Shown here: positions 1 through 6,200 of the stretch, piece by piece
How the letters are laid out: each line of letters starts with the position of its first letter
How positions within the stretch are numbered: the first letter of the stretch is position 1
Assembly (NCBI GenBank): GCA_903903365.1
Contig: CAIUYS010000157.1
Span: 1-22,585 of the forward strand
Direction of reading: 5' to 3'
Source of the DNA: an uncultured Methylococcaceae bacterium
GTDB lineage: Bacteria > Pseudomonadota > Gammaproteobacteria > Methylococcales > Methylomonadaceae
DNA: 22,585 nt
The notes under the pieces: model-generated
Databases searched by the model: none
Seen by the model: only the letters and a program-made list of their open reading frames with translations
Told to the model about the DNA's origin: nothing
Position numbers and translations under genes: made by a program

Positions 1-327
1 GGCATTGGCAGTAGTAACATCAGCATAGTAAGCATAATCTTTAATATCAACGATATTAAGATTAAAACCGTTACTACCCGTACCGATCTTGTAATAAAAG
101 GCAGGTATCCAGCACATAACCGAGCCATCCGTGTACTGATAGTTGCCATAATTTGCGGACGCAGTATCATCTGTTCCAGTCATTTTGGCAAAACCGGACG
201 GCAGGTTTTTACATAGCCCTACGCCAAAGCCTTGAGCGCCTGCTACGCCTATAGTGCTAATTGCTCTAAGGTTAAATATATTTCCCAGGTTATTAGTAAT
301 TGCTAATGATAATCCAGATAATTGCAT
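1..327 (-). CDS. Phage tail/receptor-binding protein, N-terminal part (runs off the window)
   Basis: An open frame starts at the ATG whose complement is at 325-327 and stays open for 109 codons to position 1, so only the N-terminus is present. It begins MQLSGLSLAITNNLG and contains a stretch rich in Gly, Tyr and Trp (GFGVGLCKNLPSGF, then YGNYQYTDGSVMCWIPAFYY). That style is familiar from phage tail-tip proteins whose C-termini often carry a C-type lectin or formylglycine-enzyme-like fold. It is the last gene visible in the late operon and follows two spike-base-like genes, with its start 3 nt from the stop of the upstream gene. I infer a host-recognition or tail-fibre role; the deciding C-terminal domain is outside the window. 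A diversified target protein is possible but cannot be tested here. Confidence 0.65.
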   Translation of the reverse strand, partial: MQLSGLSLAITNNLGNIFNLRAISTIGVAGAQGFGVGLCKNLPSGFAKMTGTDDTASANYGNYQYTDGSVMCWIPAFYYKIGTGSNGFNLNIVDIKDYAYYADVTTANA

Positions 328-329
328 AA

Positions 330-587
330 TTAGTACAGCGCAATAATGTTGGTAGCTGTCGTATTGGTCAATCTTACCCGCTTAGCTCTGATAGGTAGTA
401 TTTGCCCGGATGATAATCCCAAAAATAAGATAGTTGTCCCATCAGCCATATCAACGTTGGCATTGCCGTAGCTCCCAATATATAAAGCCCTGCTAAGTCC
501 AGCCAAGTCAGCGCTGTCATTGGGAGTGACCGCTTGAGCGCTTTCCGCAGGCGCGGTATTTTCTGAGCGTAAATTGGTTGTTTGCAT
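330..587 (-). CDS. Spike-base-like phage protein (RCAP_Rcc01079 family type)
   Basis: An 85-residue protein. The N-terminal third is polar and probably flexible. It is followed by a motif of the type AVTPNDSADLAGLSRALYIG, then short beta-strand-like blocks (TTILFLGL, GQILPIRAKRV, TATNIIALY). The 'VTPSDSADL...ALYVG...LPV...V..TGTTAT.IVALW' pattern is what I recall for the small spike base proteins of tailed phages and gene transfer agents, which form a beta-sandwich at the tail or head-spike base. The start overlaps the upstream gene stop as TAATG, so translation is coupled. It shares the C-terminal pattern with its immediate upstream neighbour, which suggests a tandem duplication. Family assignment is from memory of the motif, not from a search. 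Confidence 0.65.
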   Translation of the reverse strand: MQTTNLRSENTAPAESAQAVTPNDSADLAGLSRALYIGSYGNANVDMADGTTILFLGLSSGQILPIRAKRVRLTNTTATNIIALY

Positions 588-880
588 TACAAATTACCCG
601 CTGGATAAAGCGCATAAATACCGGTTGCAGTCGTTAAATCGGCTGCAATGATGGACGCATTGATCTTGACTATTTGACCGGCAATCAAGCCTGTCAATAG
701 AAAGGTGCCGCCGGATGCTAAAGTGCCTGCTACGTTACCGCCCACGGTGACATAAATACCAGTACAGGGGCCACTGGCCAAGTTGGTTGAATTGGTTGCC
801 GTGGTTGCGACACCCTCAAGCTCTGAGGTTTCTTTGGCTCCAAGCGTATAACCAAGTGTTGAAAATAATTGTCTAGGCAT
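587..880 (-). CDS. Spike-base-like structural protein, paralogue of the downstream gene
   Basis: A 97-residue protein lying between the portal gene and the other spike-base-like gene, overlapping both by one base (TAATG). Residues from about 42 (GIYVTVGGNVAGTLASGG) to the end (TATGIYALYPAGNL) match the layout of the downstream protein: a Tyr-containing strand, a Gly-rich turn, a 'GLxxGQI' motif, then 'TTATxIxALY'. This indicates paralogy. The N-terminus (MPRQLFSTLGYTLGAKETSE) differs. No catalytic motif or membrane segment is visible. A structural role in the virion, such as spike base, head decoration or adaptor, is inferred from position directly after the portal gene. Confidence 0.6.
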   Translation of the reverse strand: MPRQLFSTLGYTLGAKETSELEGVATTATNSTNLASGPCTGIYVTVGGNVAGTLASGGTFLLTGLIAGQIVKINASIIAADLTTATGIYALYPAGNL

Positions 881-2541
881 TATTGTTGTCCTTGCATTTT
901 GTTAAGTAGATCACCCGACATAGTGCCGGACTGAGTGGATGTTTGACCAAGATTCTTGGCAGTCTGACTGGCATTCATCATGGCTTCTTGTTGTTGGGCT
1001 TGTTGTTGTGCTTGGGCGCGTTGTTGCCTGACCAGTGCCACTTGCTCACCGGGCAGAATCAATTCGGGATCTATACCCAGTTTGTCGCTGTACAAATCAG
1101 CCCAATGATCCGGGTCAAACTTGTCCAGCACATCAGGGCGCAGCTGTGCTATCTGTCCCAAGTTGCCAACAAATCTATCGATAGAATTGGTGGACACGGC
1201 TTTTTGTGCCTGGCTTAACATCGAGACATACTCAATATTGAGATCATGGCCTTGCAGTTCTTCAGGCGGTGGCGGTAACATCCCGGCGCTTAACAGTCGT
1301 TCAAACACCGTTTCCACCAAAGGATCAAGCAATTCGTTATTCAGGCGCTCAACTACCGGCCCCAACATCAGCATCTTCTCTTCGTTGCGTGCCGCGACTT
1401 CGGTAGCCGTCATGCGTCCAGTATCTTGACTGCTGATCATCATGAATAGATCAGAGAAAAATGCCGCGTTGACCCGTTGCCTGGTATCTTGTTGGGAAGC
1501 CAACAGGTTGCGGATGTCCAGGTTGACTTCGTAGGCGGTCTTGATACCTTGCGAGCCACTTTGCGCATCGTAATAACTGACGCCACCGGGGAACAGTTCC
1601 GTCTCCCGATTCTTCATGCTTGATGGCACTTGAATCGGTGGGTTTGACTGATAGTCAATGGCCAACAGCTTTCTGAACTCTTGCGATTGCAGGCCTTTAA
1701 TATCGCCCAACGCTTCCATGCCGGGTGAAACCCCGTAAATATCACCGCCGACGGTTTGCCAACGAGGACACACACAAGGAAACGACTTATAACCGGATTC
1801 ACGCAAGACAGATTTGTTGGTGGATGACCGCTCAAAGTACACAGAGCGCCATGGCATGTTAATGGAGTCTTTCTTATTGGGATCTCGATCAGTGCGAGGC
1901 TCAATGGCATGAACAATCGTGATCCATTGATCGAGTGTGCCGCGTTGATAGGCAGACTTGACCGCACTGGAACAGTTCTCCAAGCCAAACTCGGCAACAA
2001 TGGCGCCTACAGTATTGTCAAACTCACGATACAACGTAGTAACATCACCCTTCCAGTTGGTGGTGATGGCATATTCGCCAATGGTAAAAGGGTGCAGGTG
2101 GATGACATTCTTGTAGTCTTCGGCAATCAGTGCGGCCGACGTGCCAAATGCGCCCAGCTCTTCATACATGGTATGCAGGACACGGTACAGATTGGACTTG
2201 GCCATCACATCACCAACCTGATCAGTCACGGCATTCAGCCAGACCTTGACCGGCTGGTACTGCATCAAGTCGCTATCGCTCACCGACAATCTAAACCAGG
2301 GCCGTGAAGGCGAAGTCATGCCCGACATCATCCCGGCCGATAACACTCTTAATGCACGGGTACCGGTTGAGTCATAAATGGAATTGAAGCGCTTAAAGCC
2401 CCGATTTCGGTCACTGATAAAATAGCGCCCGTTCACCGGCAACAGATTGGCCGACACTTCCATCCATTGACCCATCCAGCTCGAGCGTTCTTTTTTAAGA
2501 GCGCCCCAGCGTTGGCTCAATAATTTGACTTGATCGTCCAT
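880..2541 (-). CDS. Portal (head-to-tail connector) protein, podovirus type
   Basis: A 553-residue protein of the 'bacteriophage head to tail connecting protein' family, which forms the dodecameric portal ring through which DNA enters and leaves the capsid. The N-terminus (LSQRWGALKKERSSW, then FNSIYDSTGTRALRVLSAGMMSGMTSPSRPWF) is characteristic: these portals usually start with a helical segment followed by a 'D.TG..A...LA.G..S..TSP...WF' block. The length fits the family's usual 500-600 residues. The C-terminal 55 residues are very rich in Gln and Ala (QQRAQAQQQAQQQEA), a probable flexible or coiled tail. The gene overlaps both neighbours by one base. The capsid protein gene is not next to it and must lie beyond position 1 if it is present. 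Confidence 0.92.
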   Translation of the reverse strand: MDDQVKLLSQRWGALKKERSSWMGQWMEVSANLLPVNGRYFISDRNRGFKRFNSIYDSTGTRALRVLSAGMMSGMTSPSRPWFRLSVSDSDLMQYQPVKVWLNAVTDQVGDVMAKSNLYRVLHTMYEELGAFGTSAALIAEDYKNVIHLHPFTIGEYAITTNWKGDVTTLYREFDNTVGAIVAEFGLENCSSAVKSAYQRGTLDQWITIVHAIEPRTDRDPNKKDSINMPWRSVYFERSSTNKSVLRESGYKSFPCVCPRWQTVGGDIYGVSPGMEALGDIKGLQSQEFRKLLAIDYQSNPPIQVPSSMKNRETELFPGGVSYYDAQSGSQGIKTAYEVNLDIRNLLASQQDTRQRVNAAFFSDLFMMISSQDTGRMTATEVAARNEEKMLMLGPVVERLNNELLDPLVETVFERLLSAGMLPPPPEELQGHDLNIEYVSMLSQAQKAVSTNSIDRFVGNLGQIAQLRPDVLDKFDPDHWADLYSDKLGIDPELILPGEQVALVRQQRAQAQQQAQQQEAMMNASQTAKNLGQTSTQSGTMSGDLLNKMQGQQ

Positions 2542-2759
2542 TAGCTGCCGAGCAAGGTCTTCTTGCCCAGCGTAGCAGGATCAATCGCTTGTCCTTGTCC
2601 GCCGGTTAACAGGGTTGTTGATGGGGTAACACCACCACCCGCTACATTATTGGCAGACGTGGATGCTTTGACCGCTGCCACATCAGGCGATTTCGCCAAC
2701 TGAGGGGGAGGCGGTGGTGGAGGTGGAGCCGATGGAGCAGAAGAGCCGCCAAAACACAT
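2541..2759 (-). CDS. Small proline-rich phage protein of unknown function
   Basis: A 72-residue protein when started at MCFGGSSAPSA (ATG complement at 2757-2759). An upstream in-frame ATG at 2855 would add 32 residues that overlap the preceding HTH gene and look non-coding, so I prefer the inner start. The protein has a Cys near the start, then a run of eight prolines, then a low-complexity Ala/Gly/Thr-rich tail ending TLGKKTLLGS. Short proteins beginning 'MCFGG' with a polyproline run are common just before podovirus portal genes; their role is unknown to me, and a virion-associated or lipoprotein-like part is only a guess. The stop overlaps the portal start (TAATG). A strong hairpin lies just before the start codon and may cover its ribosome binding site. 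Confidence 0.7.
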   Translation of the reverse strand: MCFGGSSAPSAPPPPPPPPQLAKSPDVAAVKASTSANNVAGGGVTPSTTLLTGGQGQAIDPATLGKKTLLGS

Positions 2760-2767
2760 AAGATAAT

Positions 2768-2791
2768 CTCGCTGTAGGAATTTACAGCGAG
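2768..2791 (-). promoter_or_regulatory. Perfect 9-bp hairpin just upstream of the proline-rich gene
   Basis: CTCGCTGTA at 2768-2776 is perfectly complementary to TACAGCGAG at 2783-2791, with a 6-base loop. On the transcribed (minus) strand the 3' arm contains GCGAG, the only Shine-Dalgarno-like sequence before the ATG at 2759 (8 bases away). Folding would therefore hide the binding site. No U-run follows, so it is not an intrinsic terminator. A translational control element or RNA processing site is inferred. Confidence 0.5.
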
Positions 2792-2811
2792 TGTAATGCC
2801 CATTTACATTA

Positions 2812-3012
2812 TCATCCGCACCTGTGGCTAAACCAACGGGTGCGGCACTTAACAATGTCTCTTATCGTTGATTTGCTGCACTCAAACTTCAGAGCAATAG
2901 CGGCGTAGGTTAAGCGGTCTGGCTCGTCTGGATCACCCAACTCCCTGATCAACTCGCAATCATGGTCAGTTAAGCGGGCTTTGGGGTGCTTCTCTCCATG
3001 AACTTTACACAT
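2812..3012 (-). CDS. Small helix-turn-helix DNA-binding protein
   Basis: A 66-residue basic protein. Residues 10-60 (KARLTDHDCELIRELG, then LTYAAIALKFECSKSTIRDIVKCR) form a clear sigma-70 region 4/resolvase-like HTH: a helix, then 'YAAIALKFECSKSTIRDIV' as turn and recognition helix. It starts with MCKVHGEKHPK and carries a Cys/His pair (C2, H5) and further His and Cys at the end (HRCG). Its start overlaps the large terminase stop (TAATG). Its place between terminase and portal is not a usual site for a regulator, so a role in late gene control or in DNA recognition for packaging are both possible. The HTH call is firm; the role is not. Confidence 0.75.
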   Translation of the reverse strand: MCKVHGEKHPKARLTDHDCELIRELGDPDEPDRLTYAAIALKFECSKSTIRDIVKCRTRWFSHRCG

Positions 3013-4487
3013 TAGCGCTTTAAGTAGGGGTCATAAGTGCGCATAGATTCAGCGCGGGAGTTGTGACTATTGCCAAACGGGTTCTTGGGAGATACGGGAA
3101 AGGCGAAGGTGAGTGCCAGTGCGTCAGCCTTATCAGGTGACCGGCCAATAACAGCTTTAATATCATCCTTGCTGCATAGCCTGAATTTGTCGCCCTGGAA
3201 AGTATAAGTAGTTGCGCACAGCTCCTCTTTTAATTCCTTGTCATCCGCCAGGTTACCGCCCGACTTGATCCACTTGGATAACTCAAAATACATTTCAGAG
3301 CGCTTGTTAAAATAACGATTATCGAGCGCAACACCGCCAAACTGAACACCAATAGGGTCTTTTCCTATCTGCCTGAGCGCGTCCACTACACCCGCACCAT
3401 AGCCACCTGTTTCATCAACAAAGCACGCATCAGCATTATGGGTATTGATGTCTTGGCTAACTTGAGACGCCACCAGCATAGTGTCAGGTATCTTCATTAA
3501 GCGAATGGGCCATGAGGCCATGCCTTGCCGCCTTGCTATTGCGCTGGAGTCGTCGCCTTGCCTTGCTACGTCGACACCAAGAATAATAGCCGCATGACTT
3601 TGTGAGCCAATTGGATCAACCCTCGCCATAGATGCTTCAACATCATCCAGGCCGAACAATGCATTAGACGAAGCCGAAGGAAACGCGCCACGCACACGGA
3701 CACGCACAAAGTCAGAGTCTTCACCATAATCATCAACCCATTTTTGCAACTGGGTTTTGTTGGTCATCTTGACAGTGCGACTATCAATCTGCCTGGTTAT
3801 CCATCGATGCTTGAACTTACCAAAGCACTCGCGAAAGCGTCCTATGTTTTGCGTAGGATTACCAAAACAACACCAGATAATCTCAGTATCAGAGTCAGTC
3901 AGCGCACCTTCTGATACCTCCCATATCATGTCGTGTATGGCAGAGGCTTCATCGAATATCAATAGAACCCTAGATCCCTTGTTATGCAATCCAGCAAACG
4001 CCTCGGTGTTGCGCTCTGACCAGGCCACCATATCAATGCGCCACGTTTTCTCATGCTCTACATCGACAGAAAATATCGCTGTTGCAGTAAATTTAAACCA
4101 ATCCCGGGTAATGCACAGCCGGTACCACTTGGCTAATTCTGCCCAGGTCTTGGTCTTTAACTGGTTTTCAGTGTTGGCTGTAACCACTCCCTTGGTGTCT
4201 GACTTCGTACTGATGGCCCATAGAATAATCCACGAAACTAGGGCAGATTTTCCGATGCCGTGGCCCGAAGCTACTGCAATCTGAATAGCTTCTTGGGTTG
4301 AAATTTCACCTGCTTTAAGTTGATCGCCAATCTCTGTAAGCGTTTGAACCTGCCACTCATCCGGGCCATCAAATGCTGACAGCTCACCAACTCCCCAGTT
4401 GAATGCGTAATAAACAAATTCCAACGGATCATGATCAAGTGCCCCAATCGTATTAATCAGTTCTAGCTCTAAGTTTTCGCTGCTCAT
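3012..4487 (-). CDS. terL: Terminase large subunit
   Basis: The ATP-driven DNA packaging motor and headful/cos nuclease. I start it at MSSENLELE (4487) because AAGGA lies 6 bases before that ATG; the ATG two codons upstream abuts the same AAGGA. From this start the protein has 491 residues. Walker A is GHGIGKS at about 75-81, Walker B is LLIFDEA at about 175-181, and the C-terminal RNase H-like nuclease has acidic residues in GVDVA (about 306), FVDETGG (about 358) and KADALA (about 455). Length and order match podovirus TerL proteins. The start overlaps the small subunit gene by 35 bases, the standard terS-terL arrangement. Confidence 0.95.
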   Translation of the reverse strand: MSSENLELELINTIGALDHDPLEFVYYAFNWGVGELSAFDGPDEWQVQTLTEIGDQLKAGEISTQEAIQIAVASGHGIGKSALVSWIILWAISTKSDTKGVVTANTENQLKTKTWAELAKWYRLCITRDWFKFTATAIFSVDVEHEKTWRIDMVAWSERNTEAFAGLHNKGSRVLLIFDEASAIHDMIWEVSEGALTDSDTEIIWCCFGNPTQNIGRFRECFGKFKHRWITRQIDSRTVKMTNKTQLQKWVDDYGEDSDFVRVRVRGAFPSASSNALFGLDDVEASMARVDPIGSQSHAAIILGVDVARQGDDSSAIARRQGMASWPIRLMKIPDTMLVASQVSQDINTHNADACFVDETGGYGAGVVDALRQIGKDPIGVQFGGVALDNRYFNKRSEMYFELSKWIKSGGNLADDKELKEELCATTYTFQGDKFRLCSKDDIKAVIGRSPDKADALALTFAFPVSPKNPFGNSHNSRAESMRTYDPYLKR

Positions 4488-4866
4488 TAGCATCCTTTAA
4501 TCGTTCGGCAAGCTTCATGTTTACATTAACCTCAAGACGATCAACATACAGCCCGGCGGCTCGACCTCTTGATACTTCTGCAGATATAGCAGGGCCATAG
4601 CTATCTATTTTCTCAGCGCCCCTGCTCAGATCATCCAATCGCGATAAATGTACTGCCAGCGTTAAACCGACCGCCTCCAGAATTGGCTTTCTTAATTCTT
4701 CGACCCTTGCCCTAACCATATCCTTTTTCATCAGAATCGATGCTTTAGCATGGATGGTTTCAGCCTTCATTTTGTCAGCACTGTAGGCCGCACGATAAGC
4801 ATCAGCACCTGTCATGCCAGAGGCGACACCTTGAGCAAACTTATCTTGTTTATTAGTTAGTTCCAT
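4453..4866 (-). CDS. terS: Terminase small subunit
   Basis: A 137-residue protein of the Terminase_2 type, which binds the phage packaging site and loads the large subunit. The N-terminus (ELTNKQDKFAQGVASGMTGADAYRAAYSADKM) is the diagnostic small-terminase HTH: 'LT.KQ..F......G....AY..AY'. The following segment (HAKASILMKKDMVRARVEELRKP) is the usual oligomerisation helix region. The C-terminal tail is charged and overlaps the start of the large subunit gene, as expected. It is the first gene of the packaging module. The Shine-Dalgarno sequence is weak (TTGAG). Confidence 0.92.
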   Translation of the reverse strand: MELTNKQDKFAQGVASGMTGADAYRAAYSADKMKAETIHAKASILMKKDMVRARVEELRKPILEAVGLTLAVHLSRLDDLSRGAEKIDSYGPAISAEVSRGRAAGLYVDRLEVNVNMKLAERLKDANEQRKLRARTD

Positions 4867-4903
4867 AACTCAATCATAACAACCAATATCTTCATCTTCC
4901 GCA

Positions 4904-5086
4904 CTACCGCTGATGCTTGGGGGTATGGCTTTCTGTTGACCGCTTAACCCCGCAGTCATAACACCATTTTTCATGGCGACTATGCAGGATCATCCAGTGG
5001 GTATGTTTGCACTCCGATTTTAGGTGTGCCGGTAGATTAAACAGATTAATCGGTTGCAGGCTTAACATGGGCCATGTTAGCGCCAT
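4904..5086 (-). CDS. Small Cys/His-containing protein of unknown function
   Basis: A 60-residue protein with a motif ECKHTHWMILHSRHEKWCYDC in its middle, containing CxH and CxxC pairs spaced about 16 residues apart; this could form a single zinc site. The first 20 residues are hydrophobic and aromatic. The start ATG sits inside the last codons of the upstream membrane peptide gene (ATGGCGCTAA, 10-base overlap), the dense packing typical of phage early and middle genes. I do not recognise the family. A true small phage gene is more likely than chance because of the CxxC pattern and fit into the operon, but no function is offered. Confidence 0.5.
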   Translation of the reverse strand: MALTWPMLSLQPINLFNLPAHLKSECKHTHWMILHSRHEKWCYDCGVKRSTESHTPKHQR

Positions 5087-5208
5087 AACCGATCCACGCC
5101 CTCGCGAAACAAAACCCTAATCGCAATCATCACGATGCCAATCACTAACACTAAGCCGATCACCACATAAACCAACGGCATCACGTAAGGCGCTATTTTT
5201 TGACGCAC
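5077..5208 (-). CDS. 43-residue single-pass membrane peptide (GTG start)
   Basis: A short reading frame opens with GTG at 5208, directly after the TAA of the upstream gene (TAAGTG), with GGAG ten bases before it. The product starts MRQKIAPYVM and has one hydrophobic segment of about 20 residues (PLVYVVIGLVLVIGIVMIAI), followed by a basic and amphipathic end (RVLFREGVDRLWR). An internal ATG (residue 10) would give 34 residues. The layout (short N-terminus, one helix, positive tail) suits a small inner-membrane protein. A lysis or holin-like role is possible, but the gene lies before the terminase and not in a recognisable lysis cassette. It is easy to miss because of its size and GTG start. 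Confidence 0.55.
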   Translation of the reverse strand: MRQKIAPYVMPLVYVVIGLVLVIGIVMIAIRVLFREGVDRLWR

Positions 5209-5418
5209 TTATAAATCACTCCGATCCCTACACTCCACAGAACACCAGCGCCCGATAACCGGCTTACCGTTGCACACTACCGCCTCAACCTCATTCCCGC
5301 AGACCACACACGCCCCACTACCCACAATGTCAATTTTTGCAGCGGCGCAGATATTTTTGATAGAGACATCAAGGAAGTGTTGCTGGCGGATGTCGGTAGC
5401 GTCTATGTCGTCAGCCAT
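5209..5418 (-). CDS. DksA/TraR-like zinc-finger protein
   Basis: A 69-residue protein. It opens MADDIDATDIRQQHFLDVSI, the usual start of small phage DksA/TraR-type proteins ('MADDID.A...'). It then has CVVCGNEVEA and RWCSVECRD, giving a four-cysteine zinc site (CxxC...CxxxC). Family members bind in the secondary channel of RNA polymerase and alter promoter choice; short phage copies may do the same or may only be structural relatives. The start overlaps the VRR-NUC gene stop (TAATG), and the stop abuts the GTG of the membrane peptide gene. The second cysteine pair is CSVEC and not the canonical CxxC, so some caution is needed. Confidence 0.7.
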   Translation of the reverse strand: MADDIDATDIRQQHFLDVSIKNICAAAKIDIVGSGACVVCGNEVEAVVCNGKPVIGRWCSVECRDRSDL

Positions 5419-5747
5419 TAGTTCAAATACTCCAATAAAGCAGACTTGGCCTGCTCATAGCCATAACACACAACAACCGGGTAACCATTCCCCTCAAGCC
5501 TGCTGATAAGTTCTTTTTGCACTTTTTGTACTCGTCCACGATTAGGCTCCTTCATCTCAATAAAAAGGCCGGGCTTACCGTTGGCAAAGAAAACATCAGG
5601 AACGCCAGCCAGCACCCCTTCATCTTGCAGTCGCTTGGCTTCTATCTGTCCACGTTTGCCGCCGTTGGGAATAGCAAACACCGGAACCGTTGGGTAATTC
5701 AGCCGACACCAGGCAATGAATAATTTTTGGTGATTATGTTCGGTCAT
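5418..5747 (-). CDS. VRR-NUC domain nuclease
   Basis: A 109-residue stand-alone VRR-NUC protein, a PD-(D/E)XK-type nuclease family associated with DNA structure cleavage and common in phage replication modules. It shows the family signatures in order: N-terminal helix EHNHQKLFIAWCRLNYP, then AIPNGGKRG, then the active-site region GVLAGVPDVFF (catalytic Asp) and LFIEMK (E-x-K), then a helix with Gln (VQKELISRLE) and the C-terminal strand PVVVCYGYEQAK. The length is normal for the family. The gene overlaps the upstream gene by four bases (ATGA) and the downstream gene by one. It probably processes branched replication or packaging intermediates; that role is inferred. Confidence 0.92.
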   Translation of the reverse strand: MTEHNHQKLFIAWCRLNYPTVPVFAIPNGGKRGQIEAKRLQDEGVLAGVPDVFFANGKPGLFIEMKEPNRGRVQKVQKELISRLEGNGYPVVVCYGYEQAKSALLEYLN

Positions 5748-5971
5748 TCGTCTTCATCATCTTCAATATATCCAAGCTCAATAAATAAAGCCTTAAGTGC
5801 CTCATAAGCAAGCGAACATGCACCCCTTCTTCCTAAATAAAGCTCCCATGAATCTAAGTCATCACTAGGACACTCATCACCGCTATCAATAAAATCACGC
5901 GCCAAGTCCCCAATAGGATCATTGCGGTGATTTTGCTTTATCAAATATTTTCCAATTATTTTTTCTACCAT
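5744..5971 (-). CDS. Small acidic protein, possibly YozE-SAM-like fold
   Basis: A 75-residue acidic protein. Its segment LIKQNHRNDPIGDLARDFIDSG resembles the 'Q..RDDPIGDLA.D...D' core of the YozE/SAM-like family of small helical proteins. The rest (WELYLGRRGACSLAYEALKALFIELGY) is predicted helical and ends in a run of acidic residues. It is the first gene after the repeat-rich region at 5963-6199; one repeat copy (GGTAGAA) actually spans its first codons (ATGGTAGAA). Transcription of the late genes might therefore start in or cross that region. The family link is a motif-level impression only. Confidence 0.6.
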   Translation of the reverse strand: MVEKIIGKYLIKQNHRNDPIGDLARDFIDSGDECPSDDLDSWELYLGRRGACSLAYEALKALFIELGYIEDDEDE

Positions 5972-6199
5972 TGTTCTACCCTTTTTCTACCTATAATTTT
6001 TTTTTAACTTATTGATTTAATTTTCTTTCTACCCTTCTACCTCTTCTACCTATATATTTTTAAATGGTAAGAGCTATAATAGCTGTAATATCTATAGCCC
6101 AGCCAACACAAAAAAAACAAGTAGAAGGGTAGAACGTAGCTGCGGCATGGCCTCCCTTGGGTAGAAAAAGGGTAGAAAATACGTAGAAAATACGTAGAA
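5963..6199. repeat. Mirror-symmetric GGTAGAA iteron arrays, candidate replication origin
   Basis: Six copies of TTCTACC lie on the left (starts 5963, 5974, 5985, 6027, 6035, 6044). Six inverted copies of (R/C)GTAGAA lie on the right (starts 6120, 6128, 6160, 6171, 6182, 6193). The outer groups have exact 11-bp spacing and the inner groups 8-9 bp, so the whole block is nearly symmetric about 6081. The centre is AT-rich with A-tracts and holds the palindromes AGCTA/TAGCT (6072-6084) and GCTATA/TATAGC (6073-6098). The block abuts the stop of the primase/helicase gene. Iterons plus an AT-rich centre next to a primase fit a replication origin; a binding array for a late-gene regulator is the alternative. 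Confidence 0.7.
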
Positions 6200-6200
6200 T

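Noticed and set aside
1909..2307. Plus-strand frames of up to 132 codons inside the portal gene (also about 943-1429)
   Set aside because: They are antisense to a well-supported portal protein and have no recognisable domains or ribosome binding sites.
2760..2855. Longer start for the proline-rich protein
   Set aside because: The extra 32 residues overlap the HTH gene, lack a ribosome binding site, and would pass through the hairpin at 2768-2791.
3757..4284. 175-codon plus-strand frame inside the large terminase gene
   Set aside because: Antisense to TerL, which carries all expected catalytic motifs; the product shows a shadow-like Ser/Leu/Ile-rich composition.
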